From Candidatus Uhrbacteria bacterium (GTDB taxonomy: Bacteria; Patescibacteriota; Patescibacteriia; UBA9934), in contig CALRAI010000010.1 of the NCBI GenBank assembly GCA_943350635.1, positions 1 to 34,394 of the forward strand: DNA of 34,394 nucleotides. Reading direction: 5' to 3'. The first letter of the stretch is position 1. Each line of letters starts with the position of its first letter. Below, piece by piece: positions 6,594 through 13,717 of the stretch. The notes beneath the pieces are model-generated. The model saw only the letters and a program-made list of their open reading frames with translations, was not told where the DNA came from and did not search any database. Both the position numbers and the translations under genes were made by a program.

Positions 6594-8417
6594 ATGTGTG
6601 GAATCATTGGGGTGGTTGGTGACGCAAACAGTGTCAATACAATTATTGACGGGTTATCGATACTTGAAAGCAGAGGCTACGATTCTGCCGGAGTCGCCAC
6701 CATTGGAAACGACGGAACAATCATCACCACAAAATTCGCGAGCGGCGTAGCACCAGATGCAATCGCCAAGCTGCGAGAACACGTCGGCGACCATGCACAA
6801 CATCAATTCGGTATAGGCCACACCCGATGGGCCACCCACGGAGGAAAAACAGATCAGAACGCACACCCACACTGGGACGATAAAAAACGCATTGCCCTTG
6901 TACACAACGGCGTCATCGAGAATTCGCATGCGCTGCGTTCGGAGATCGAAGCCACGGGAATTACATTCCGATCGCAAACCGACACGGAAGTTATTGCACA
7001 ACTCGTTGGAACATTTCTTGACCGTGGCGAAATGCTCGACGTTGCCGTTAAGCACGCTCTCGCACGACTCGAAGGCACGTGGGGAATCGCAATCGTGTCG
7101 TCGATCATGCCAAACACCATCATCGCTGCACGAAACGGTAGTCCACTCGTTATTGGCGTTGGCAAAGGCACAATGTACGTAGCCAGCGAACCAGCCGCAT
7201 TCAACAATCACACGCGAGAGTTCATCGCGCTCCAAAATGGCGAGTTTGCAATGGTTACCCCAACAGGAACCACACTCGCCACATCCCGAATCGAGCTCGC
7301 TGAAGAAGAAGTTATCGAACTCTCCCCCGCACCATTTCCTCATTGGACTATCAAAGAAATCATGGAACAACCCGAGGCGCTCCAGCGAACACTCAATCAC
7401 GGAGCCCGTCTCCCATCCGATCTAGATGTAAAGCTCGGAGGCCTCGATCGAAACAAGGATGCATTGCTCGGCATCAAGCATCTCGTGATTGCTGCATGTG
7501 GAACATCACTTCATGCGGGAATGTATGGCGCATTGGCCATGCGGGCACTCAAAGCATTCGATACCGTCCAAGTGGTCGATGCCTCAGAAATCACTTCACA
7601 TCATTTTGCCCCGATCGGAGCCGGACTTCTCGTAATTTCTCAGTCCGGCGAAACCAAAGACACGCATCGTGCCGTGATTATCGCTCAAGATTGTGGCGTG
7701 CCAACATTTTCTGTAGTAAACGCCGTTGGATCGCTCATCGCTCGATCGACCAAGTGCGGAGTGTATCTCAACGCTGGCCGTGAACACGCGGTAGCATCAA
7801 CGAAGGCATTCAGCACCCAAGTTGTTGCACTAGAAATGATTGCCGCATGGTTTAGTCAACATCGCGGAACAGAAGCAGACCGTCGACGAAAACTCATCGA
7901 CGAACTTCGCCGCTTGCCAACACTCGTCACCATTGCACTCGGAACACAAGACGCATGCGCACGAATCGCCAAAACCCTCATCGACTCAGAACACTGCTTC
8001 GTTCTTGGAAAAGGCCCGTGTGAGGCAATCGCCAAGGAAGGCGCGCTCAAAATAAAAGAAATTACGTATCTCCACGCCGAAGGCTATGCTGGTGGAGCAC
8101 TCAAACACGGACCTTTTGCACTCATCACTGAAGGCACACCAGTAATCCTGTGTATCTTCGACGATCAACACGGCCAGCTTATGCGCACGGCCGCCGAAGA
8201 AGTCCGAGCTCGCGGAGCACGAACCATCATCATTACCGACAACCCAAAACTCGCCGAAGGCGTTGCCTCCGAAACAATTCTTGTCCCAAAAAACGGCGTG
8301 CTCACCGGCCTTGTTGCCAACATCCCCATGCAACTCCTTGCCTACGAGCTTGCCGTGCTCAAAGGCATCAACCCCGACCGCCCGCGAAATCTTGCAAAGG
8401 CAGTAACGGTGGATTAA
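6594..8417 (+). CDS. glmS: Glutamine-fructose-6-phosphate aminotransferase (isomerizing)
   Basis: GlmS makes glucosamine-6-phosphate from fructose-6-phosphate and glutamine, the entry step to UDP-GlcNAc and peptidoglycan. The 607 residues begin MCGIIGVVG, where Cys2 becomes the N-terminal nucleophile, so the ATG at 6594 is fixed even though the frame opens earlier. The class II glutaminase domain has GHTRWATHG and HNGVIEN. The two SIS sugar-isomerase domains have AACGTSLHAG, SQSGETKDT, EHAVASTKAFSTQ and LGKGPCEAIAKEGALKIKE. The end PRNLAKAVTVD is canonical. Length is normal. It is the only long plus-strand gene here. Its stop overlaps the tsaC stop tail-to-tail (8414-8417). No glmS ribozyme is possible in the 100-bp leader. 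Confidence 0.97.
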   Translation: MCGIIGVVGDANSVNTIIDGLSILESRGYDSAGVATIGNDGTIITTKFASGVAPDAIAKLREHVGDHAQHQFGIGHTRWATHGGKTDQNAHPHWDDKKRIALVHNGVIENSHALRSEIEATGITFRSQTDTEVIAQLVGTFLDRGEMLDVAVKHALARLEGTWGIAIVSSIMPNTIIAARNGSPLVIGVGKGTMYVASEPAAFNNHTREFIALQNGEFAMVTPTGTTLATSRIELAEEEVIELSPAPFPHWTIKEIMEQPEALQRTLNHGARLPSDLDVKLGGLDRNKDALLGIKHLVIAACGTSLHAGMYGALAMRALKAFDTVQVVDASEITSHHFAPIGAGLLVISQSGETKDTHRAVIIAQDCGVPTFSVVNAVGSLIARSTKCGVYLNAGREHAVASTKAFSTQVVALEMIAAWFSQHRGTEADRRRKLIDELRRLPTLVTIALGTQDACARIAKTLIDSEHCFVLGKGPCEAIAKEGALKIKEITYLHAEGYAGGALKHGPFALITEGTPVILCIFDDQHGQLMRTAAEEVRARGARTIIITDNPKLAEGVASETILVPKNGVLTGLVANIPMQLLAYELAVLKGINPDRPRNLAKAVTVD

Positions 8418-9010
8418 ATCTCAATCTCCCCTTGTCGCAATACCACAACTTCCAATAGCGTATCGTCCCACGCAATAAGCGTAGACGGTGCGCGTTTTGG
8501 TAATTCGCCTGCATCAAAAATCACATCAGGCTGAAGCGACTCATCATTGAATCGATCGTAAATCTCTTGAGCGTTATACAACTCCGGCTCGCCGGAAATA
8601 TTCGCACTCGTGGAAACCAGCGGAACGTCAAGTGCATCGACGAGAGCATTCGCAACGTCATGACTCGATCGACGAACCGCGACTGTTTCATTCGTGAGAC
8701 ATTGCTGCGCGATCGATGAATCGTTACGCACGGGCAAAACGATATTTAATGCCCCAGGCCAGAACTTCGCCGCAAGATCGCGGAGCTCCGATCGCCACGT
8801 TACGACTCGATCGCCAAAGGAATCATTCGTCGGCAAAAGTACCGTTACACCCTTCCCTTCTGGTCGATGCTTGATTGCAAACACCCTTGCAACAGCCTCT
8901 GTGTTTGTAGCATCACATCCAATCCCATACGACGTTTCTGTGGGATACACCACCACGCCACCAGATTTCAAAACAGAAATTGCAAAATCAAGATCAGATG
9001 TGAGATGCAT
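8414..9010 (-). CDS. tsaC: Threonylcarbamoyl-AMP synthase (TsaC/Sua5/YrdC)
   Basis: This 198-residue YrdC-domain protein makes threonylcarbamoyl-AMP from threonine, bicarbonate and ATP, the first step to the t6A37 modification of ANN-decoding tRNAs. Diagnostic stretches are GGVVVYPTETSYGIGCDA (about residues 17-34), the nucleotide-binding KHRPEGKGVTVLLP, FWPGALNIVLP and the STSANISGEP motif (about 133-142). It has the short TsaC form without the C-terminal Sua5 domain. It lies 46 bp after murF, separated by a small REP-like element, and converges on glmS with a 4-bp overlap of stop codons. Confidence 0.95.
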   Translation of the reverse strand: MHLTSDLDFAISVLKSGGVVVYPTETSYGIGCDATNTEAVARVFAIKHRPEGKGVTVLLPTNDSFGDRVVTWRSELRDLAAKFWPGALNIVLPVRNDSSIAQQCLTNETVAVRRSSHDVANALVDALDVPLVSTSANISGEPELYNAQEIYDRFNDESLQPDVIFDAGELPKRAPSTLIAWDDTLLEVVVLRQGEIEI

Positions 9011-9018
9011 ACTCTTCT

Positions 9019-9052
9019 ACTGGATCCCCGCCTTCGCGAGGATGACGGAAAT
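9019..9052. repeat. REP-like palindromic element
   Basis: The sequence around GGATCCCCGCCTTCGCGAGGATGACGG fits the common intergenic bacterial repeat of the form GGATNCCCGC-YTTCGCG-GGNATGACG. ATCC/GGAT and CGC/GCG form an imperfect hairpin. It occupies nearly all of the murF-tsaC gap. I see no second full copy in this window. Confidence 0.55.
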
Positions 9053-9056
9053 GAAA

Positions 9057-10346
9057 TTAATTCTTTGACCAATATTCCTCCTGACGAACAAGAAGTTCGG
9101 AGGCGCGCAGTGGCTCAGCAATAACATCTTTCACCGCCTTCTCCATTCGTGCGCTTTGCGAACCTTTCACAAGAACGATATCGCCTTCTTTGATATTCGC
9201 ATCAAGCCATCTGCCCGCTTCAACACCGTCGTTCACACGAATAACGGCGGGGCTCTTCATACCAAGTCGCTCAGCCTCATCGGCAGCGGCTTGCATCTCC
9301 GATCCTGCTGCAATAAAGATATCGGCAACTTCGGCAACTTTGCGACCAACTGCGGCATGTTCTGATTCTGAATATTGTCCAAGCTCCGCCATTTTCCCAA
9401 GTACGGCAATACGCCTACTCCCAGGCCTATCCGCAGTAAATAACGCAAGCGCATCAATCGCGGCAATCGTCGATGCTGGCGCAGCATTATATGTGTCGTC
9501 CAAAATCAATGATCCTTTAATCCCAGAAAGTGGCTTCAGTCTCCCCGGAGCCGGCACAAACGATTCGCTCAACGCTTTTGCGGCAGCCTTCAAAGGAACA
9601 TCACAATGTTTTGCAACGAGTAATGCCGCAGCACAAGCAAACACCGGAGTATCGCCCAAACAATTTTTGAGCTGAAGATTCACGACTTCTCCCTCGATAT
9701 CGATAGATGCCTTCGTAATAACTGCTACATCTTCAACCGCGTAATGATCGTCGAGAATCGTTTTCACGTAAACGTCCGTAATCGTCGCCTGCCGACCTGA
9801 CTTTCCATACGTTGCCACCGGCGCGATGAATCGACCGCGCATGAGATTAATTGTTTGATCATCTGCATTCAAAATAACCAATCCATCTTCAGAAACATTA
9901 TCGCCAAGCGTTGCCTTTTCCTCTGCCAACGCACCAAAATTTGCATAGTTCGATGCGTGCACCGGGGAAATCGCTGTTAACACTCCCACATTCGGCTTTG
10001 CAATATCGCAGGAAAGCTGAATATCTCCCGGTCGATCCGCACCGTATTCTAGTACAAGATGCGTTGGAAACGTTTTCACACGCAACTGTCGCGCAAAAAG
10101 CTTTGCCCATTCCCATGCATTCTTTCCTGGACTCATTTCTCCCAGAATCGCCAACGGCACACCAAACTCGTTATTATAATTCTTGTTCGCCGTTCGCGCG
10201 TCACACGCGGACGAAAGTGCAATCGCGATTGCATTTTTTGCGCTCGTTTTTCCCACCGATCCGGTTACCGCAATCACCACCGGATGAAACCGATCAATCT
10301 GACGTTTCGCAAGTTTTTGCAATGCCTTGGCGACGAGAAGCTTCAT
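9057..10346 (-). CDS. murF: UDP-N-acetylmuramoyl-tripeptide:D-Ala-D-Ala ligase
   Basis: MurF adds D-Ala-D-Ala to UDP-MurNAc-tripeptide using ATP, in the cytoplasm. The 429 residues carry the Mur ligase P-loop TGSVGKTSAK (28-37), a conserved acidic stretch LVLEYGADRPGDI (97-109), VILNADD (157-163), and the MurF signature DDTYNAAPAST, with LGKMAELG in the C-terminal domain. Length is usual for the family. The frame has an upstream TTG at 10355, but the ATG at 10346 is preferred: a -10-like TACACT ends 8 bp before it, so the transcript may be leaderless. It lies 21 bp after the penicillin-binding protein gene, a wall-synthesis pairing like that of dcw clusters. Confidence 0.95.
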   Translation of the reverse strand: MKLLVAKALQKLAKRQIDRFHPVVIAVTGSVGKTSAKNAIAIALSSACDARTANKNYNNEFGVPLAILGEMSPGKNAWEWAKLFARQLRVKTFPTHLVLEYGADRPGDIQLSCDIAKPNVGVLTAISPVHASNYANFGALAEEKATLGDNVSEDGLVILNADDQTINLMRGRFIAPVATYGKSGRQATITDVYVKTILDDHYAVEDVAVITKASIDIEGEVVNLQLKNCLGDTPVFACAAALLVAKHCDVPLKAAAKALSESFVPAPGRLKPLSGIKGSLILDDTYNAAPASTIAAIDALALFTADRPGSRRIAVLGKMAELGQYSESEHAAVGRKVAEVADIFIAAGSEMQAAADEAERLGMKSPAVIRVNDGVEAGRWLDANIKEGDIVLVKGSQSARMEKAVKDVIAEPLRASELLVRQEEYWSKN

Positions 10347-10354
10347 ATGAAACA

Positions 10355-10384
10355 AGTGTAAACGAACTTAGCGAGTCGGTGCAA
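10355..10384 (-). promoter_or_regulatory. Possible murF promoter (near-leaderless)
   Basis: TTGCAC (10379-10384), 18 bp, TACACT (10355-10360). The start point would fall about 2 bp before the murF ATG. The -35 match is modest. Confidence 0.4.
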
Positions 10385-12350
10385 TGCGATAGTATCGCAT
10401 CAAAAACTTGGCAATATCACCAAAAATTGGCGCTGCAGTACTTTCTGCCCATGCCACACCAAGCGCAGACGATGTTTTTGGGTTTTCTAACTTGACGATC
10501 ATGGCAAACTTTGGATCCTCCACCGGACCAAAGCCAGAAAACGATGCGTTAAACGCTGTTTCCGAATATCCACCATCTTGAGCGATTTGTGCAGTTCCAG
10601 TTTTCCCCGCAATCCAATATCCCGGAACCTTTGCGCGTTTTCCGTGACCGTTTTCCACAACAGATACGAGCATCCCCGCTACAGTCACCGACGTTTTTGC
10701 ATCAATAACCTGACGAACCTTTTTCGCGGACATTGTATCAATCGTGCCATCTGCATACCGCATTTCATCCACCACTTGCGGCACCATAAGCGCTCCACCA
10801 TTCGCAAGCGCTGCATATCCCATAGCAATCTGAAGCGGCGTTACCGTAATACCCTGACCAAAGCTTGCCGTACCGGCATACACCAAACCAGACTGATCCA
10901 AACTCGCCACCGTTCCCGGTACTTCTGTGTTTAACGGAATTCCCGTCAATGTTCCAAATCCGAAATTTTTAATATATTGCGCAAAGGTATCTTTCCCCGT
11001 TTGTTTCATTGCGTACACCATCGCCGTGTTCACAGACTCTTCCAATCCTTGCGTTATGGTGATTCTTCCATACGATTTATCCAGCGCGTTTCGAATGGTT
11101 CGATCGTCTAATTGCACAAAACCAACGTCTTCAAAAAAAGTGTTCGGCATAATAACACCAGTATCAACACCAGCCGCAATAGTAAACGGCTTAAAAATAG
11201 AACCCGGTTCAAATGGCGTAAAAATAGCTTGATTATTGTACGTGGAAATTTCATCAATGTTTGAATATTCGTCAGGGTCAAAATCCGGTGTACCACACAT
11301 TGCCAAAACTCTTCCCGTTGACGGTTCAATAATGACCAACACTCCACTATCAGCGTTATATTCTGCCACACCGTCGCGAAGCATTTTACATGCGGTGTAT
11401 TGCACTGTGCGATCCAAGGAAAGTACTAACGATCCGCCGTCGATTGCCGGAGTATACGCTCGATTCCCCACACCAATCCACGAACCATTCACGTCTGCTT
11501 GCGACGATATCTCTCCCGCTTTCCCTGCAAGAAAATCGTTAAAATACGCCTCTATTCCATATTGACCAATAGGATTATTTTCCGCATCTTTACCCAAAAA
11601 TCCCAACACCTGCCCACCAAAACCTTTTTCTGGATACGAACGCGAATCCTTAAGAATATAGGAAATGCCAGCAATCTTCTCTACAAGCAAACGATCCAGA
11701 GACTCAGCATCTACACCTTGCGCAACAGGCTCGTAGGGATCGTCGTGCTTGCCCAAACGTACAATAAGATCGCCGATCTTCTTTACTGCAGCGTCCTCTG
11801 CTACACAGGCGTCAGATTCAACGGGAACAGGAACGCCAACAATAGAATCAACGATGCCCTCAGTCATGACATCTGGAACAGTGAGTACTACAGAATCCGC
11901 AACAGGTGTTGGCGCAGCACAAGTATTCAATACCCGAAGCGATTCTGCTTCGTCATGCTTTCCTTGCGACTCAAGACTCGCGATAAGCGCATATCGATCA
12001 TACGCATCGACACCATCCCAACCCAACGCTCGCGCAATCCGCTTTCCCGCATCAGTTGCATCCACAATATTTCGCGGATCTGCGGTAACCACAGCACGCG
12101 GCTCATTCGTCGCAACATCGTAAGCAATATCGTCGTCAAAGTCGTACACCGTAATCTTTCCCCGCTCTGGAACAAGCTCCTCATACAAAGAGTATTTTCC
12201 ATTCGCAATGTCCTGATAAAACTGCGCCGAAACCACCTGGAGTACGAATAACCGAATCCAAATAATACTAAATGACGCAAAAAGAACTCCGCGGAGGATG
12301 CGAAGTCTTTTGCTATACACACTTTGATCGCGATCATGGCGGGAAACCAT
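10368..12350 (-). CDS. Class B penicillin-binding protein (FtsI/PBP2-type transpeptidase)
   Basis: This 660-residue membrane-anchored DD-transpeptidase cross-links peptidoglycan outside the membrane. It has a short basic cytoplasmic tail, one membrane helix (about 19-41), a pedestal domain starting LVPERGKI, and a transpeptidase domain with all three active-site motifs: S384-x-x-K387 (EPGSIFKPF), S439-V-N441 and K583-T-G585 (AGKTGTAQI). The pedestal is somewhat enlarged between residues 135 and 195 and contains Cys144 and Cys182, which could form a disulfide. FtsI (division) and PBP2 (elongation) cannot be separated safely; the neighbouring murF fits an FtsI-like dcw context. A -10-like TATACT lies just 6 bp before the ATG, suggesting leaderless mRNA. 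Confidence 0.94.
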   Translation of the reverse strand: MVSRHDRDQSVYSKRLRILRGVLFASFSIIWIRLFVLQVVSAQFYQDIANGKYSLYEELVPERGKITVYDFDDDIAYDVATNEPRAVVTADPRNIVDATDAGKRIARALGWDGVDAYDRYALIASLESQGKHDEAESLRVLNTCAAPTPVADSVVLTVPDVMTEGIVDSIVGVPVPVESDACVAEDAAVKKIGDLIVRLGKHDDPYEPVAQGVDAESLDRLLVEKIAGISYILKDSRSYPEKGFGGQVLGFLGKDAENNPIGQYGIEAYFNDFLAGKAGEISSQADVNGSWIGVGNRAYTPAIDGGSLVLSLDRTVQYTACKMLRDGVAEYNADSGVLVIIEPSTGRVLAMCGTPDFDPDEYSNIDEISTYNNQAIFTPFEPGSIFKPFTIAAGVDTGVIMPNTFFEDVGFVQLDDRTIRNALDKSYGRITITQGLEESVNTAMVYAMKQTGKDTFAQYIKNFGFGTLTGIPLNTEVPGTVASLDQSGLVYAGTASFGQGITVTPLQIAMGYAALANGGALMVPQVVDEMRYADGTIDTMSAKKVRQVIDAKTSVTVAGMLVSVVENGHGKRAKVPGYWIAGKTGTAQIAQDGGYSETAFNASFSGFGPVEDPKFAMIVKLENPKTSSALGVAWAESTAAPIFGDIAKFLMRYYRIAPTR

Positions 12351-12356
12351 GACGAT

Positions 12357-12362
12357 AGTATA
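12357..12362 (-). promoter_or_regulatory. -10 element before the PBP gene (leaderless arrangement)
   Basis: TATACT on the minus strand ends 6 bp before the ATG at 12350, so the transcript would start at or next to the ATG. No good -35 is seen. Confidence 0.45.
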
Positions 12363-12364
12363 CC

Positions 12365-12793
12365 TTATGCCTCCTGAATTTCCTCTTCGGTAACTACCAT
12401 TCCAAAAGAAACTGTTGTATCGCCATTCCCCTCGTCCGTCGTTAAACGAATGCGACGACCATCGGAATTTTCAAACTCACGGAATACATATGTCGTTGCA
12501 GTTTCATCGTCCTTCAGAGCTGCCGAACCTTCATATGAAAATTCGTAATCATTTCCACCGTACACCACAACATCATCTTCCGGCTCCAATTCTTCATCGA
12601 TATCCTCAAATTGCATAATTTCTTCACTCCCAGGATCCACCGAAAGCCACATACCAGCATCGCCGTATGCCCAAAATACATTCTCCCCCGTGTCTAGCAC
12701 TGCTGTTTCCAAGGAACGCACATGAAATGTTTTATCACGAACAATAATGCCAGAATCAGCCTGTAATGCAGCAACAATCTCGGAAATCATCAT
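12365..12793 (-). CDS. Small acidic unknown protein (weak DUF4178 resemblance)
   Basis: A soluble, very acidic protein of about 143 residues from the ATG at 12793. The frame is open back to a GTG at 12868 (167 residues). A perfect TATAAT at 12828-12833 overlaps the intermediate ATG at 12829, so a start downstream of it is favoured; no Shine-Dalgarno decides the matter. The core (VFWAYGDAGMWLSVDPGSEEIMQFEDIDE, in two parts, then YGGNDYEFSYEGSA and TYVFREFENSDGRRIRL) recalls the aromatic/glycine beta pattern of DUF4178 proteins, whose function is unknown. The resemblance is from memory. It sits between cobO and the PBP gene with short gaps. Confidence 0.65.
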   Translation of the reverse strand: MMISEIVAALQADSGIIVRDKTFHVRSLETAVLDTGENVFWAYGDAGMWLSVDPGSEEIMQFEDIDEELEPEDDVVVYGGNDYEFSYEGSAALKDDETATTYVFREFENSDGRRIRLTTDEGNGDTTVSFGMVVTEEEIQEA

Positions 12794-12827
12794 AGAAAGG
12801 ATTAGTGGAACATCAGTATCCGAAAAC

Positions 12828-12833
12828 ATTATA
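12828..12833 (-). promoter_or_regulatory. -10 element (TATAAT) for the small acidic protein
   Basis: A perfect TATAAT on the minus strand, about 35 bp before the ATG at 12793. TTGATC lies 14 bp upstream, too close for a normal -35. Confidence 0.4.
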
Positions 12834-12877
12834 CTCGGCGTTTTACTGATCAAGCCCCGAGTATCCACAGAATCCCA

Positions 12878-13465
12878 TTAATAATCAAGTCCCTCCCGTG
12901 CTTGTACGCCAGAATAGAAGTAATGTCGCTGTAATTGCATCTCTGTCACAAGATGAGCTGCATCGATGAACTCTTGCGCCGGATTGCGACCAGTAAGAAT
13001 AATCTCGACATTCTCGCCCTTCGCCTGTAGCGCTTCAAGAACCGATTCAACCGAAAGCATTCCAAGATTCTGCGTGGAATTGATCTCATCAAGAATCACC
13101 AAATCGTACTCCCCCGACATCATCGCCGCTTTTGCAACACCGATCCCTTTCGCGGCTTCGACACGATCCTCATCCGTAATAGAAAAATCAAACCGATTCG
13201 TCACCGGATCAATCCTATCGCGCCCCGTTGCAACGTAATCGATTCCTTCAATCTGATCGATAATACATCGCTCACTGTAGTGCGTCGTGCCACCCTTATC
13301 AAAGTACACGATCAACACCCTCTTCCCCGCCCCAGCACATCGCACCGCTTGTCCAAGTGCTGCCGTCGTCTTCCCCTTTCCATGACCATGAATGAGCTGA
13401 ATCAACCCATAGCCTTGCCGTCCCTTAATCCGCTCATCAAGAATAGGTTTTTGGGAATCGGTCAT
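12878..13465 (-). CDS. cobO: Cob(I)alamin adenosyltransferase, CobO/BtuR type
   Basis: CobO transfers adenosyl from ATP to Co(I)-corrinoids, giving adenosylcobalamin. The protein (195 residues from ATG 13465) has a P-loop in the motif GLIQLIHGHGKGKTTAALG, then VLIVYFDKGG, the Walker B-like YDLVILDEIN, and ILTGRNPAQEFIDAAHLVTEM, all characteristic. The frame is open to 13594, but the chosen ATG gives the normal family length. A TATAAT at 13509-13514 lies 43 bp upstream and makes the longer starts unlikely. The next gene upstream is nrdJ, whose product needs adenosylcobalamin. With no corrin synthesis genes in sight, the likely role is to activate salvaged cobalamin (inference). Confidence 0.95.
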   Translation of the reverse strand: MTDSQKPILDERIKGRQGYGLIQLIHGHGKGKTTAALGQAVRCAGAGKRVLIVYFDKGGTTHYSERCIIDQIEGIDYVATGRDRIDPVTNRFDFSITDEDRVEAAKGIGVAKAAMMSGEYDLVILDEINSTQNLGMLSVESVLEALQAKGENVEIILTGRNPAQEFIDAAHLVTEMQLQRHYFYSGVQAREGLDY

Positions 13466-13508
13466 ACGAAACACAGACCCTAGACGGAATTCTCTATGGA
13501 AGTCCGTC

Positions 13509-13516
13509 ATTATACT
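13509..13516. promoter_or_regulatory. Overlapping divergent -10 elements before cobO
   Basis: The minus strand reads TATAAT (13509-13514) and the plus strand reads TATACT (13511-13516). The first fits cobO with a leader of about 37 nt. The second would start a plus-strand RNA near 13523, just before the rod-like inverted repeat. No convincing -35 exists for either. Confidence 0.45.
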
Positions 13517-13538
13517 TATGGAGGAACGTAGCGAACTA

Positions 13539-13669
13539 TTCAACGGGTGGCATCGCGGGAGGCCCCCATACGGCGCGCAGCTCGCACAGCACAAAGACGA
13601 TGATCTCGCCTAAACCCCACGTGCGAGTCGAGCACAGTAATGGGGTCCGCGGTGACAGGACCCGTTGAA
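13539..13669. ncRNA. Candidate structured RNA (131-nt rod)
   Basis: The nrdJ-cobO gap of about 250 bp is GC-rich and folds as a rod. TTCAACGGGT (13539-13548) pairs with ACCCGTTGAA (13660-13669). CATCGCGG (13551-13558) pairs with CCGCGGTG (13647-13654, one G-U). CCCCAT (13564-13569) pairs with ATGGGG (13640-13645). CTCGCAC (13581-13587) pairs with GTGCGAG (13621-13627). That makes 31 pairs in order with a 33-nt apical loop. Either strand could be the transcript: a TATACT lies upstream on the plus strand, while on the minus strand it would be the nrdJ 3' end or a cobO leader. It matches no family I can name (no SRP GGAA loop, no B12 box, no RNase P or tmRNA motifs). Confidence 0.45.
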
Positions 13670-13717
13670 GAGCGGAGCGAAGAGATATTTTTACCCGAGT
13701 CGCCACGAAGCGGAGCT

